A program made the translations under genes and the position numbers. Below are positions 15,701 through 22,827 of a stretch of 47,802 nt of DNA, in pieces. The notes beneath the pieces were generated by a model. The model saw nothing but the letters and a program-made list of their open reading frames with translations, had not been told where the DNA came from and made no database searches. The DNA comes from a virus. The stretch is from the IMG/VR virus record IMGVR_UViG_3300042540_000060, positions 1 to 47,802 of that record. One strand, 5' to 3'. Numbering within the stretch: the first letter of the stretch is position 1; each line of letters begins with the position of its first letter.

Positions 15701-18462
15701 CGTTTTTGTATAACATCTCTTTCTTTCTTGGTTAAAACAGATAAGAATCCATTAACAACTTTTTTTCTTTCTTGTGGATTGCTAAGTGCTTTTGCCAATA
15801 CTTTATGTAAGAATTCGTGTTGAGCAACGTTAATAGCTCCTGTTCTTGAGGCTACACTTAAGTTAACAACTGATTGACCATTAGGTAAACTGAATCCATC
15901 AGATTTAGCAACCTCTTCAACTTCTGAGTTTATTTGCTCGTCTGATTTTATGGCCGTATTAGTCGGCAATTCACCAGAAGCAATAGCTTTTTTAGTATTA
16001 TTATTTTCAACAGTAACCCATTCTTTATAAGCCTTCTTTAATTCATCGACATTCTCAAATACAGCAATAGATCCTTGATCACCTATTCTGTTATTGATAT
16101 TTTCTTCACCTAATCCAGCTACTATTTTTTTAATATTTTCAACACTACTATTAATAATTGCTCTATTGCCAACTATTTTATTTATCATAGCGTATTTACC
16201 AGTCAATAGAAACTCTCTTTGTCTTTCAAGTTCATTAAACTGTTCTTTTAACTCAGTAGCTTTCTCTTTCTTAATTTCAGGTGAAAAGTTTGATTGAGAT
16301 AATTCAATATAAGCATCTTTAGTATCTTGCTGTTTTTTGTTTATTTCCAACACAGCAGTCATGTCCTCAGCAGGCATATCATATACACGATCACGTGAGT
16401 TTTCAATAACCTTTAATGATTCATTAGATAATCTATTTATTTCTATTTTTATTTCATCAGCTTCTTTGCCAGACAATCTTGTATTAGTCTGTAGTTCATT
16501 CTGTAAATAATCTATACGGTCTATAATATTTTTACTAGCAGCCATTTCTTGAGCAGTAGCGTAGTTTTTTAATTCCTTTGCTACTAATGTTGAAACACCA
16601 CCACCCATTTGCATTCCGCCCCCCATAAATGCTCCTGCCACATAAGCCTCTTTAAATCTTTTTGCTCTATCAGAAGGAGTAATACTAACTCCTAACAAAT
16701 GCTCATCAATAAGCATGTCTAAACCTTCTGTAACAACTTCTGTGCCACCTTCTATTTGAGATTCAACACCAACAAGTCCCGCTGTGTATAAGCTTGATTT
16801 TATAAAGCTATCTTTAAACATTTTTCGAGGCTGACTACCCATAGAAGACATAACCTTTTTCATGTTGTCAAACATCCTAAGTGTACCAAGTTTTTCAGGA
16901 ACGAATTCAGCCAAAGCAAATCCATAACCTGCTAATAGTTTAGTTCCTAAGTCATAGTCAAAACCAACTTCATCTTCCATCTCTTGTATCTTTTGTCCTC
17001 CAGATCCCAACGATACAGCGGCAGCTCCATAATTGCCGCCAAAATACATTGATGCATATACAGGCAATTGCTCAGCTATTAATCCAAAGCTATATTTACC
17101 AAAATCTGAAAATGAGTTAACATCTTCAAAAGAATATTGCTTTGTATCTTCTTTAATCTTATTACCAAGTTTTATTGTATCACCTGATGCTTCACTAAGT
17201 AATCCACCAAGACCAGCTTTATCTCCCTCTATATATTCTATTGTAGATCCTAATATTTTACCAGTTCCTCCAACTATATTAAGACTTGTTCCTGCGAGTC
17301 GGGACAAATTAGCGGTAACATCCTCATAATTATACTTGAAATATTCTAACTTTTCCTCATCACTTTTTATTTTGTCAATGTACTTAGGAAAATTATCATA
17401 TACTCCTTTTAAACTTTCTAATGACTTTTTAGCATTCTCTCTCCTTACTTCATATTTAGCTATCTCTTCATCTGTAACATCCCCAGAATCATATTTTGCT
17501 TTGAATCCTTCTGCATATTTTTCAAACGAAGTTATATCATTATTATATGTTTTAGCTAATACTGTCTGTTGACGAGCTAAATCAGAAGATACCAATACAT
17601 CTTGAGCCGCTCGTATTTTAAGCTTTTCCTTTTGTTCTGCTACTTCGCTTATATACAATGGTTGTTCATCCCAATATTCTTCGGCAGCTTTGCCTTCTTG
17701 TATTAATATTTTTTCTTTATAAAATAAATCTTTTGCAAGAGCATCTATTTCTTCATTTGTTACCTTAGCGCCTTTCTTTTTAGTCTTAGATAATATTTCT
17801 ATTGCTTCTTTCTTTTGGCGCTCTAATGGTTTAAACGGAGATATAGTAAGATCTATATCAGCACCAATAGCTTGACCAACCATAGATATAGGGGACAATA
17901 CAACATCATTAAAGAAGTTTTTTGCACCCTCTCTTACATAGTCGATGGTCTGAGAATCGTTGATCTCATCATTATATAATTTGTCAATTAAAGCATAATC
18001 AATTGGTTTGCTTTTTATATAATTAACTACTTCATCTTCTTTATCTTGTAATTTTTCCCAATCTTGTTTTACAGGCCCAGCGGGCAATGTAGCTAAAGTT
18101 TTCTCTAACTCGCTTTTTGGATTTAAGATCTCCTGTATTGGATCTTCTTGATAAAACTGACTAAGATCATTTTGTTTACCAACAAAGTTTGATACTTTCT
18201 CAGTGTTCTTTTTTATATTAGTCTTCTTAGCTTTACTGCTCTTCTTAAATTCATCTAAGAATCCAGGTTCTTTTTTAGTTTGACCATCACTCCAAGGATA
18301 CGTTTTTTGTTTTGGCTTAGGAGTAACAGTATTCTTTGTAGATTTCTGCTTTAACTTCTTACCTCTTATAATGGCATCAGCCGAGGTTTTCTGCTCGGCT
18401 GCCATCTTGTTTATATCGTCTTCTGTGTATATTTGTCCTAAACTATCAACGTATTCAAACAT
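9745..18462 (-). CDS. Giant virion ejection/polyvalent protein (2905 aa) with HEXXH motif
   Basis: A 2905-residue protein, last gene of the late unit, placed like the large ejected core protein (T7 gp16). N-terminus charged with coiled coils; a hydrophobic Gly/Ala-rich zone near residues 460-515. AQHEFLHKVL (about 882-886) is an HEXXH zincin motif, with a candidate third ligand in EEYFTAFIDA near 938. Near 1180-1205, AKFDPSKNNSLYGYINAQ resembles a sigma region 2 helix. Near 2064-2120, a segment ending EPSRIRLYKTL resembles GNAT folds in polyvalent phage proteins. The last 500 residues contain amphipathic and hydrophobic helices (FFNVRSAIL, YGALQNLLFSALQAALFLPF), then a Lys/Arg-rich tail. I see no lysozyme-like motif and no DxDGD polymerase motif. 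It may cross or remodel the envelope and enter the cell with the DNA. Confidence 0.72.
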   Translation of the reverse strand: MFEYVDSLGQIYTEDDINKMAAEQKTSADAIIRGKKLKQKSTKNTVTPKPKQKTYPWSDGQTKKEPGFLDEFKKSSKAKKTNIKKNTEKVSNFVGKQNDLSQFYQEDPIQEILNPKSELEKTLATLPAGPVKQDWEKLQDKEDEVVNYIKSKPIDYALIDKLYNDEINDSQTIDYVREGAKNFFNDVVLSPISMVGQAIGADIDLTISPFKPLERQKKEAIEILSKTKKKGAKVTNEEIDALAKDLFYKEKILIQEGKAAEEYWDEQPLYISEVAEQKEKLKIRAAQDVLVSSDLARQQTVLAKTYNNDITSFEKYAEGFKAKYDSGDVTDEEIAKYEVRRENAKKSLESLKGVYDNFPKYIDKIKSDEEKLEYFKYNYEDVTANLSRLAGTSLNIVGGTGKILGSTIEYIEGDKAGLGGLLSEASGDTIKLGNKIKEDTKQYSFEDVNSFSDFGKYSFGLIAEQLPVYASMYFGGNYGAAAVSLGSGGQKIQEMEDEVGFDYDLGTKLLAGYGFALAEFVPEKLGTLRMFDNMKKVMSSMGSQPRKMFKDSFIKSSLYTAGLVGVESQIEGGTEVVTEGLDMLIDEHLLGVSITPSDRAKRFKEAYVAGAFMGGGMQMGGGVSTLVAKELKNYATAQEMAASKNIIDRIDYLQNELQTNTRLSGKEADEIKIEINRLSNESLKVIENSRDRVYDMPAEDMTAVLEINKKQQDTKDAYIELSQSNFSPEIKKEKATELKEQFNELERQREFLLTGKYAMINKIVGNRAIINSSVENIKKIVAGLGEENINNRIGDQGSIAVFENVDELKKAYKEWVTVENNNTKKAIASGELPTNTAIKSDEQINSEVEEVAKSDGFSLPNGQSVVNLSVASRTGAINVAQHEFLHKVLAKALSNPQERKKVVNGFLSVLTKKERDVIQKRINENYLDKETGTIKDEDLEEYFTAFIDAIAYGEIGDKNQIKDVLRRATRPVLRVLQKMGFTNAKFSEGRDFYDFLKNYQSNASKGRISERSKSLLAGEPVSRAIRYSKSIEERMDDLDDQLNNNEIDYDTYETKMVALEKEEAETKRKEYEEKKAALGKEPETKKTEKKESKPKTKEVTEISEAAAKAKAKLDAIGNDPKGFNPGNPAIYSELDKMVKVKSRNWRTSKGTIIDFTNKDKGGLDGFDLEEMVSYVRTSMIPYIAKFDPSKNNSLYGYINAQYANRMKAALKSGEVADVVFTEDVTEMTKLANEDVEVTKPTLPERKRFQNILESGVFSPDVLDNIQAKILPIVRTLKSKINEKTTLNRTVAPIIEEIRDAMGKQADIDIKKAMGGKENQELQNWLITNKKTVLENMTTTWLMGKDMGNKVAGGMPFAIQKRINGRWLNYPDWVGEKVDRESVNTDLAGRTAGHELVRRLPEVNKNVSTMEYLSSIIDLETGNPIRGRKESLAKALAEEVSFDIISDDFANEGTIFQAFQRNQELLGAAAEKVTKEEINRLAERGNIKYSLSTEINKGLPAVFKEMASNKDFLNNPDSLFNQMIGKIKVAIEKDEKQQLLKVYRILISTAKTFDKFSWAAQEKLLGVALQSVTGKDFIVKVLGGNNAYVGDIAITPIEVLKKFQKVRGEEGVGLKDNKLAAFNKKMNGGLSNLSVILEAKKDISLGVPITSTTANSLRSSLKAGYFGKRGSKLYNQVKAIVEPLTKNSELLKSIVKDAGITEYEITKDGNIKLSAENSKKLRETFGGKMDAEGNVSGGKRYADISKNRFKVGVDFAKAMNKKKIMPQDIIILRGRLFDYFNGYAGFDNFKNALKDKYNKDDMFLLTFEYQVTDDNIFFLRGYLNFNEEAEKALNAYVKEKGSNMNRLTPKRVNQIIDIKTSVKHSRSLENNLNSYKGINNIDLVSKYISENNINRISAEDSFDVLNNLVKEIENYWGVVPDNTITLMNRTIDYAFDVIEDRENEGGPLMAAVNDALNLETIKNAEVQLNKYIDNNKIQMPKFSFTTKANLEWTTKLGETRTTFKVGEYNYSIYMASIKNYGFDQVPVYIKTFKKISNNLGVPLTYLTDNKNVLYVTFQEDYMGSDILETGNAFNVLSIVTNGLVEYIQKNNIEGIVFTAIEPSRIRLYKTLSETIGSRLGWTYNTEQIGGEEGTLFLINTSKDNKEQNQLKVKLGKSLDYEFNDMLERNKNVPSYEKFSDIVAKRKGAKSNELSFFVPPSADDFRGLTTYMFSGKGKQGELDQQFFDVNLVIPYVKGINALDSVRQSIKKEYKALLADFPDIKSKLEKRTIDKQFTYDQAIRVYLWSKNDIEIPGLGRRDKNKLVYIVKNDPNLMAFADALSIAGRQDGGWMKPSVTWDSNTIISDLHDITEGDGRKEWLSEFIENANDIFTKENLNKIQYIYGTNVRNQLEDSLYRMKNGKSRPEGTDALTNKWMNWINGSTAAIMFFNVRSAILQTISSTNYLNWNDNNPLAAATAFANQKQYWADFATIINSDKMRERRSGLKADVTQAEIANAANSTTDKARGILSYLQKIGFTPTQAADSFSIAIGGASFYRNRVNTYLKQADEDGNLINTKEEAEEKAWIDFSMITDQSMQSADPMYVSKQQTTGLGRLVLAFANTPMQYNRMIKKASLDLVNRRGDWKTNISKIIYYGALQNLLFSALQAALFLPFEEEDEETIAKMSEEQRKEYDKLKKKQDDKAINILNGMVDTVLRGSGITGALIATIKNVAMEYKKQEEKKMFADHAYTLLAAAGISPPISSKARKIYGIHRIRKFEKDVIEERGWEITRDGRLNLSPNYSIVGNVVVATTNVPLDRLVEKVDNLSEALDSRNTNLQRAALALGWKEWELNVKNEENETIKAAAKVRRKEEGIEKGIETREATRKAKKEALKKMSPTERLAFRKKEALEKREKALKKRKRKMGGD

Positions 18463-18484
18463 AGGTACTTAATTTAATTTATTG

Positions 18485-19948
18485 TTATTGTTTTTTATAT
18501 CCAATTTGCTTTTTCACCGTAGCTTCAGGTACTGGGTCGCCTATTATGAGACCATCTTTATCAATTTCATACCAATAACCTACTTTACCACCATCATCTT
18601 TGCCTGCTATCTTGTATTTTTTAGTAGGGCCACTTACTATTGTGCCTTGTCCAACACCGCTTTTTGCTCTTTCTGAAGGAGGCGTTTCAAATACAGATTC
18701 TTTTAATCTTTGAGCATCCGTCTTTTTAGGTTCTTTTTTAGGTTTAGCTTCTTTCGGAGTAGTTGCTCCTTCTTTTTGATATATATAAGTACTATTATCT
18801 TCTCTTAATACAACTTGTTCACGCATTATTTGTGTATTAACAAAATGGTCTTTGTACGCGTCAACAGCTTGAGCTTTTTCAGTTTCGTCTAATACACCAT
18901 CAGAATCTAAATATATTGGCTTTAAACCAGCTTTAATGCGATATTTGTTTACAGTATTGTTTGTATGCAGCATGAGTTCTTCATCTGTCATACCGGCTAT
19001 CTGAGAAGTTAAGTCAGTATCCAATGCTGTTCTAATCATTTCCAAATCTGGTTCCATAACAAGTTTAAATTTACCAGACCCTTTTTCGCCAAGTTCAACT
19101 TCTTTAGTAACTAAATTACCATTTGCGTCTTTCTTTAAAAAAGCTTCATTTATACGACCGTTAGATTGTTTTTGTGCGTTTGGATCTTTTGCATTAGTTG
19201 CTTCTAATTCAAAAACATCAGGTTTAGCAGATTTAAGTCTTTCATTGTTTTCTGTTCTATCTGGAACAACTTTTATAAATTCTGTTCCTAAATTACTCAT
19301 CTTCTTTAATTGAGACGCAGAGTATTCTTTTACCAATGCACCATTACCATCGTATACTTCCCAAACAAGGTTGTTAGGATTTCCGTCTTTGTATACAGCT
19401 TTTTTTGTACCACCTAATTTCCCTTGCATTATCCTAAGAGCTTTTACATCGCTAGGATCCATATCTTGAGCTAAACCACCAGGATCTCCAATAGGCTTCA
19501 TCAATAAGTTATCAACGTCTTCCGCATAAGAGGCTATGTCTCCTAAACTTGTAGTAAAACTGCTTGAGACAGAGTTATTGATATCAGATAATCTTTGCAT
19601 AGCTACCTGTCTATCATTGCCTGTTATAGAATTATTTAATAATCCGGATTTTAATTTTACGGCTTCCTGTATTAATGGTTCAAATGTTTCAGCTACATTT
19701 AATTTATCATCAGCGTTAGATATCTTAGAAACATTAGTACGCAGAGCGAAAGAATATTCTTCTGTTTCTCTATTTATATCGTCTAATTTTTTCTTATTTT
19801 CTTCTAATTTTTTCTTTATAGCTTCTTGTTTATTAGCATAACTTTGAGCAAAATTAGAAAATGAACCTGCAATATTGCTTTGTAAGTTTCTTATGTGCTC
19901 TCCTGATTGTGTATCAATTATTGCTTGTGGATTACTGTATGCTCCCAT
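18485..19948 (-). CDS. Internal virion/ejection protein
   Basis: A 487-residue protein between two other probable core proteins, matching the T7 gp14-gp15-gp16 order. The N-terminal 90 residues form a long coiled coil after the NIAGSFSNFAQSYANKQEAIKKKLEENKK segment. The rest is charged, with a Lys/Pro-rich linker (TTPKEAKPKKEPKK) near residue 395 and a beta-rich end (KKYKIAGKDDGGKVGYWYEIDKDG). I see no catalytic motif. Its start abuts the upstream gene with no gap, indicating coupled translation. The role as an internal core or ejection protein is inferred from position, coiled coil and size. Confidence 0.55.
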   Translation of the reverse strand: MGAYSNPQAIIDTQSGEHIRNLQSNIAGSFSNFAQSYANKQEAIKKKLEENKKKLDDINRETEEYSFALRTNVSKISNADDKLNVAETFEPLIQEAVKLKSGLLNNSITGNDRQVAMQRLSDINNSVSSSFTTSLGDIASYAEDVDNLLMKPIGDPGGLAQDMDPSDVKALRIMQGKLGGTKKAVYKDGNPNNLVWEVYDGNGALVKEYSASQLKKMSNLGTEFIKVVPDRTENNERLKSAKPDVFELEATNAKDPNAQKQSNGRINEAFLKKDANGNLVTKEVELGEKGSGKFKLVMEPDLEMIRTALDTDLTSQIAGMTDEELMLHTNNTVNKYRIKAGLKPIYLDSDGVLDETEKAQAVDAYKDHFVNTQIMREQVVLREDNSTYIYQKEGATTPKEAKPKKEPKKTDAQRLKESVFETPPSERAKSGVGQGTIVSGPTKKYKIAGKDDGGKVGYWYEIDKDGLIIGDPVPEATVKKQIGYKKQ

Positions 19949-20863
19949 TTATTGTATTTGTTTAAATTCTACATCAAGTAATGAATAATCTACCATGTCA
20001 TATCCATCTTTATCTTTTGATACGGCGTTAGCGGTAATCTCATTAGACATTACGCCTTGCCATTTCCCCAGACCATATTTGCTATCTTTATACTCAAAAG
20101 AATAAACATTTATTCCGCTATTAGATACTCCAATTTTTTCAATATTCTTTTTTAATCTTATATCAGAAGAAGCAGGCGCTGGTGCTGATGCTGACATACT
20201 AGCCGATCCCATTGAAGATGCTATTGATCCAAGACTTCCGAGCATACCTGTTATCGCTCCTGTCTGATCCGCTCTTGCTTGTACAGCTTGAGCTTGGGCG
20301 TTTGACATTTGACCAGCTACACGATCCATTTTTGCAACCTCTCTTTGTTCACGAACATCAAACATAAATTGTTTACCAGCCGCTTGAGCTTGTTGTACTC
20401 TTTGTGCTTCTGCCATTTTTATAGCTTGTAAATCTTGTTCTCCTTGAGCTCTAAGTTTTTCATTAGCAGCTTCTTGTTGTTCAATGTTAGCTGAAATTTC
20501 TTTCTTACTTTGTAATGCTGCCTGAGCTAATGCCGTTGCACCTCCTGCTCCTGATCCCGTCTGTTGCAAAGTATCTAAAGTATTAGCTAAAGACATATCT
20601 GCTTGCTCTGCTTGAAATTCAGCTGCCTGCGTTGCAACACCAAGACTAGCATAAGGATTTGAAGCCATTGCGCTAACGTCTTTTACTCCTTCGTATGGAT
20701 TTATTATCGCTTGTCTAGATCTTTCTAACGCAGCTAATTCTTTTGCTCTCGCAGCTGCGTCTCTTTCTGCTCTTCTTCTAGCTTTTTTAGCTTTACTGGC
20801 TCCAATGATTCCTGACGATATTGCTGCTGCGGCTCCAATACAACCGGCTACTACCATACTCAT
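19949..20863 (-). CDS. Internal virion protein with C-terminal S74 (endosialidase chaperone-like) domain
   Basis: A 304-residue protein. The N-terminus is a Gly/Ala/Ile hydrophobic segment (CIGAAAAISSGIIGASKAKK) followed by a long Ala/Gln/Glu-rich helix to about residue 215, the layout of T7 gp14-like ejection proteins. A Ser/Ala linker leads to SSDIRLKKNIEKIG near residue 232, then INVYSFEYKD and GKWQGVMSNEI. This is the signature of the peptidase S74 intramolecular chaperone, which self-cleaves before a Ser-Asp. S74 domains usually end tail spikes, so their presence here suggests chaperoned trimer assembly of a core or needle protein. The domain is short (about 73 residues), perhaps non-cleaving. 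Confidence 0.7.
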   Translation of the reverse strand: MSMVVAGCIGAAAAISSGIIGASKAKKARRRAERDAAARAKELAALERSRQAIINPYEGVKDVSAMASNPYASLGVATQAAEFQAEQADMSLANTLDTLQQTGSGAGGATALAQAALQSKKEISANIEQQEAANEKLRAQGEQDLQAIKMAEAQRVQQAQAAGKQFMFDVREQREVAKMDRVAGQMSNAQAQAVQARADQTGAITGMLGSLGSIASSMGSASMSASAPAPASSDIRLKKNIEKIGVSNSGINVYSFEYKDSKYGLGKWQGVMSNEITANAVSKDKDGYDMVDYSLLDVEFKQIQ

Positions 20864-20866
20864 ACT

Positions 20867-21340
20867 CTATTCGTTTAAAAGTTTATATTCTTTATATTCT
20901 TCGTAGGATTTACATGTTAACATGTTTTCCAATGTTTCAATGTCTGTTATATTCTCAGGGTTTGGATATACATTAACAAATATAGTATCTTCTATAGCGT
21001 GTATAACCCTTTTAGTTCCTTCAGGTGCATGCACATAACAAGGAGCAATATAATTACTTACTCCTTCGTCAGTAGCTACTGTAATTTCCCCTTTTAATAA
21101 AAACCACGTATGGGATATTTTATAAAGTTTACCAATTACAAAACCATCTTTTTGCATAAACATTTCTCTAATGTAAACTCCTTCAGAAAATGAATGCTTT
21201 AATGGAAACATATCAGAATTCCCCTTTGCTATTAATAGGCTATCCATTGCTAGCATAGAGGATTCTAACTGTTCTACCTTATTGATGAACTCGGTATTTA
21301 TTAACCGATGCTCTTGATTTAATTGAATTTTATTTTCCAT
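20867..21340 (-). CDS. Cupin-fold phage structural-region protein
   Basis: A 157-residue protein whose centre (residues 55-135) reads as a cupin barrel: VYIREMFMQKDGFVIGKLYKISHTWFLLKGEITVATDEGV, followed by PCYVHAPEGTKRVIHAIEDTIFVNVYPN. The usual metal-binding His of the first motif is retained only in part (ISHTWFLLKG). Similar cupin proteins lie among tail genes in many marine phages, but their role is unclear; a chaperone or small structural component is possible. It is 3-4 nt from both neighbours in the late operon. The N-terminal 50 residues form a short helical coil. Confidence 0.65.
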   Translation of the reverse strand: MENKIQLNQEHRLINTEFINKVEQLESSMLAMDSLLIAKGNSDMFPLKHSFSEGVYIREMFMQKDGFVIGKLYKISHTWFLLKGEITVATDEGVSNYIAPCYVHAPEGTKRVIHAIEDTIFVNVYPNPENITDIETLENMLTCKSYEEYKEYKLLNE

Positions 21341-21344
21341 ATAT

Positions 21345-22787
21345 TTAATAGCTTGACATTACATATTGTGTACCCACACTCCATATCTCTTTAAGCCCGT
21401 TCACATTTGTTATATTATCCGTTGATAAAGTAACTGTTGCAAATCTACCTTTTATCCCAGAAACTTGACTGCCATAAATAACCTCACCACTAAATGGAGT
21501 ACTATTATTAACTAAATTAGCGTAGTATTTATTCTCTTTCCTTTCAAACCCATATCGATATATAGGTGGAGTTAAAAGCGTAGGATATGTATTACCATTA
21601 GTGTCATAAGCACCTGCAATATAACTAGGTATTTGAGCAACAGTATCATTGCTTGATCCCCAATTATAGAAAGTACTGCCAAAATCATATTTTTGTGTAT
21701 CTCCTATAAAGCTATCTACTTGCCAACCGTTATCGCCTTCGTAGTTTACTGTTTTAAAGTTTTTACTTATGTCAGGATCTTTGTTAAATATCAATGTGAT
21801 AGATGACTTTGTTTGTACCCCATAAAAAGTTCCTGCTGATGCTCCTTGTGCATAATGTTCCCATAAGGATCCTCCATTTATAGAATAGAAATTACCTCTA
21901 ACGCTGAACATTCTTGTTGGTTTAAAAGAATAAAAACTGGTAAATCCATTTACAGTATCGTCAAAATTTAAAGTAGTATAATATTGAGCTGGATTTATCT
22001 CACTAGTTTGTAAAGAAACCATATATTGTTTATTATATGAATCCCAACTACCTATTATATTACCCTGCCCAAATTCTGATGAGCTTATAGTCCCAAAAGT
22101 ATCTCTAAAGAAATCTGTCATACCATATTCTGATATTTCTGTAATTCCGTCTTGAGACAATCTTAAAACACTATTTCTATATCTATCTGTAAAGTATTTT
22201 CTATAACCATATACTGCAAAACTAAGTGGATCTTTACTTATTCCATAATTACCAGCATAAGGAATATTCTGTCCAATTACAGCATTTGAGGAAGTAACTG
22301 TTCCTCCTCCTTCCGCTGAATATATAGCGTCTTTTTCTATTAAAGATCTACTTACTTTATTCTCTTGAAAGATTATTAAGTTGGTATCTTCTGCATATAA
22401 CTTTTGAATTGATCCACTCGCTGGATCTAAACTTCTAGTTATCTCTTCCCCTATGGAAAATACATTCGTATTGTTTACTCCAGTTCTAGAATTAAATATT
22501 CCAGAATATATCATTGAGTTGCCTCTTATATTTGCATTAGGTTCTTCCTCTACTAAATATGCTCTTACTCCAAAATCAACAGATGTATTATTGTATCCGC
22601 CTGTTATTCTTGATTCTTCTATTACCCAATTGTATGGCTCTTCTGTAGATAAAGTAACCGGCCTAGGAAATCCACCTAAACTCTCTGGTATACCCAATGA
22701 ACCGGCCCATTCTCCTTTATAATCAGAATTGGTAGTTTTCTTTAGTAGAAATGTATTGAAATATTTTACTTCTATTATTGCGCCCAT
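21345..22787 (-). CDS. Tail nozzle/stabilisation protein, C-terminal part
   Basis: A 480-residue beta-rich protein. Segments such as NWVIEESRITGGYNNTSVDFGVRAY, MIYSGIFNSRTGVNNTN, GSIQKLYAEDTNLIIFQENKVSR and YGYRKYFTDRYRNSVLRLSQDGITEISEYGM match, from memory, the second half of the nozzle or packaged-DNA stabilisation protein of marine Bacteroidota podoviruses. There this region is fused to a first half like the neighbouring 1160-residue protein. Here the two are separate genes with a 40-nt gap. It would form the distal tail tube and hold the DNA in the capsid. It ends with a beta-strand-rich domain (SGIKGRFATVTLST). Confidence 0.65.
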   Translation of the reverse strand: MGAIIEVKYFNTFLLKKTTNSDYKGEWAGSLGIPESLGGFPRPVTLSTEEPYNWVIEESRITGGYNNTSVDFGVRAYLVEEEPNANIRGNSMIYSGIFNSRTGVNNTNVFSIGEEITRSLDPASGSIQKLYAEDTNLIIFQENKVSRSLIEKDAIYSAEGGGTVTSSNAVIGQNIPYAGNYGISKDPLSFAVYGYRKYFTDRYRNSVLRLSQDGITEISEYGMTDFFRDTFGTISSSEFGQGNIIGSWDSYNKQYMVSLQTSEINPAQYYTTLNFDDTVNGFTSFYSFKPTRMFSVRGNFYSINGGSLWEHYAQGASAGTFYGVQTKSSITLIFNKDPDISKNFKTVNYEGDNGWQVDSFIGDTQKYDFGSTFYNWGSSNDTVAQIPSYIAGAYDTNGNTYPTLLTPPIYRYGFERKENKYYANLVNNSTPFSGEVIYGSQVSGIKGRFATVTLSTDNITNVNGLKEIWSVGTQYVMSSY

Positions 22788-22827
22788 ATAGTTATTATTA
22801 CTTGATTTTTATATAAATTACCCTATA

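Noticed and set aside
9745-18462. N4-type virion RNA polymerase in the giant protein
   Set aside because: I looked for a DxDGD-type catalytic motif or T7-like polymerase motifs and saw none.
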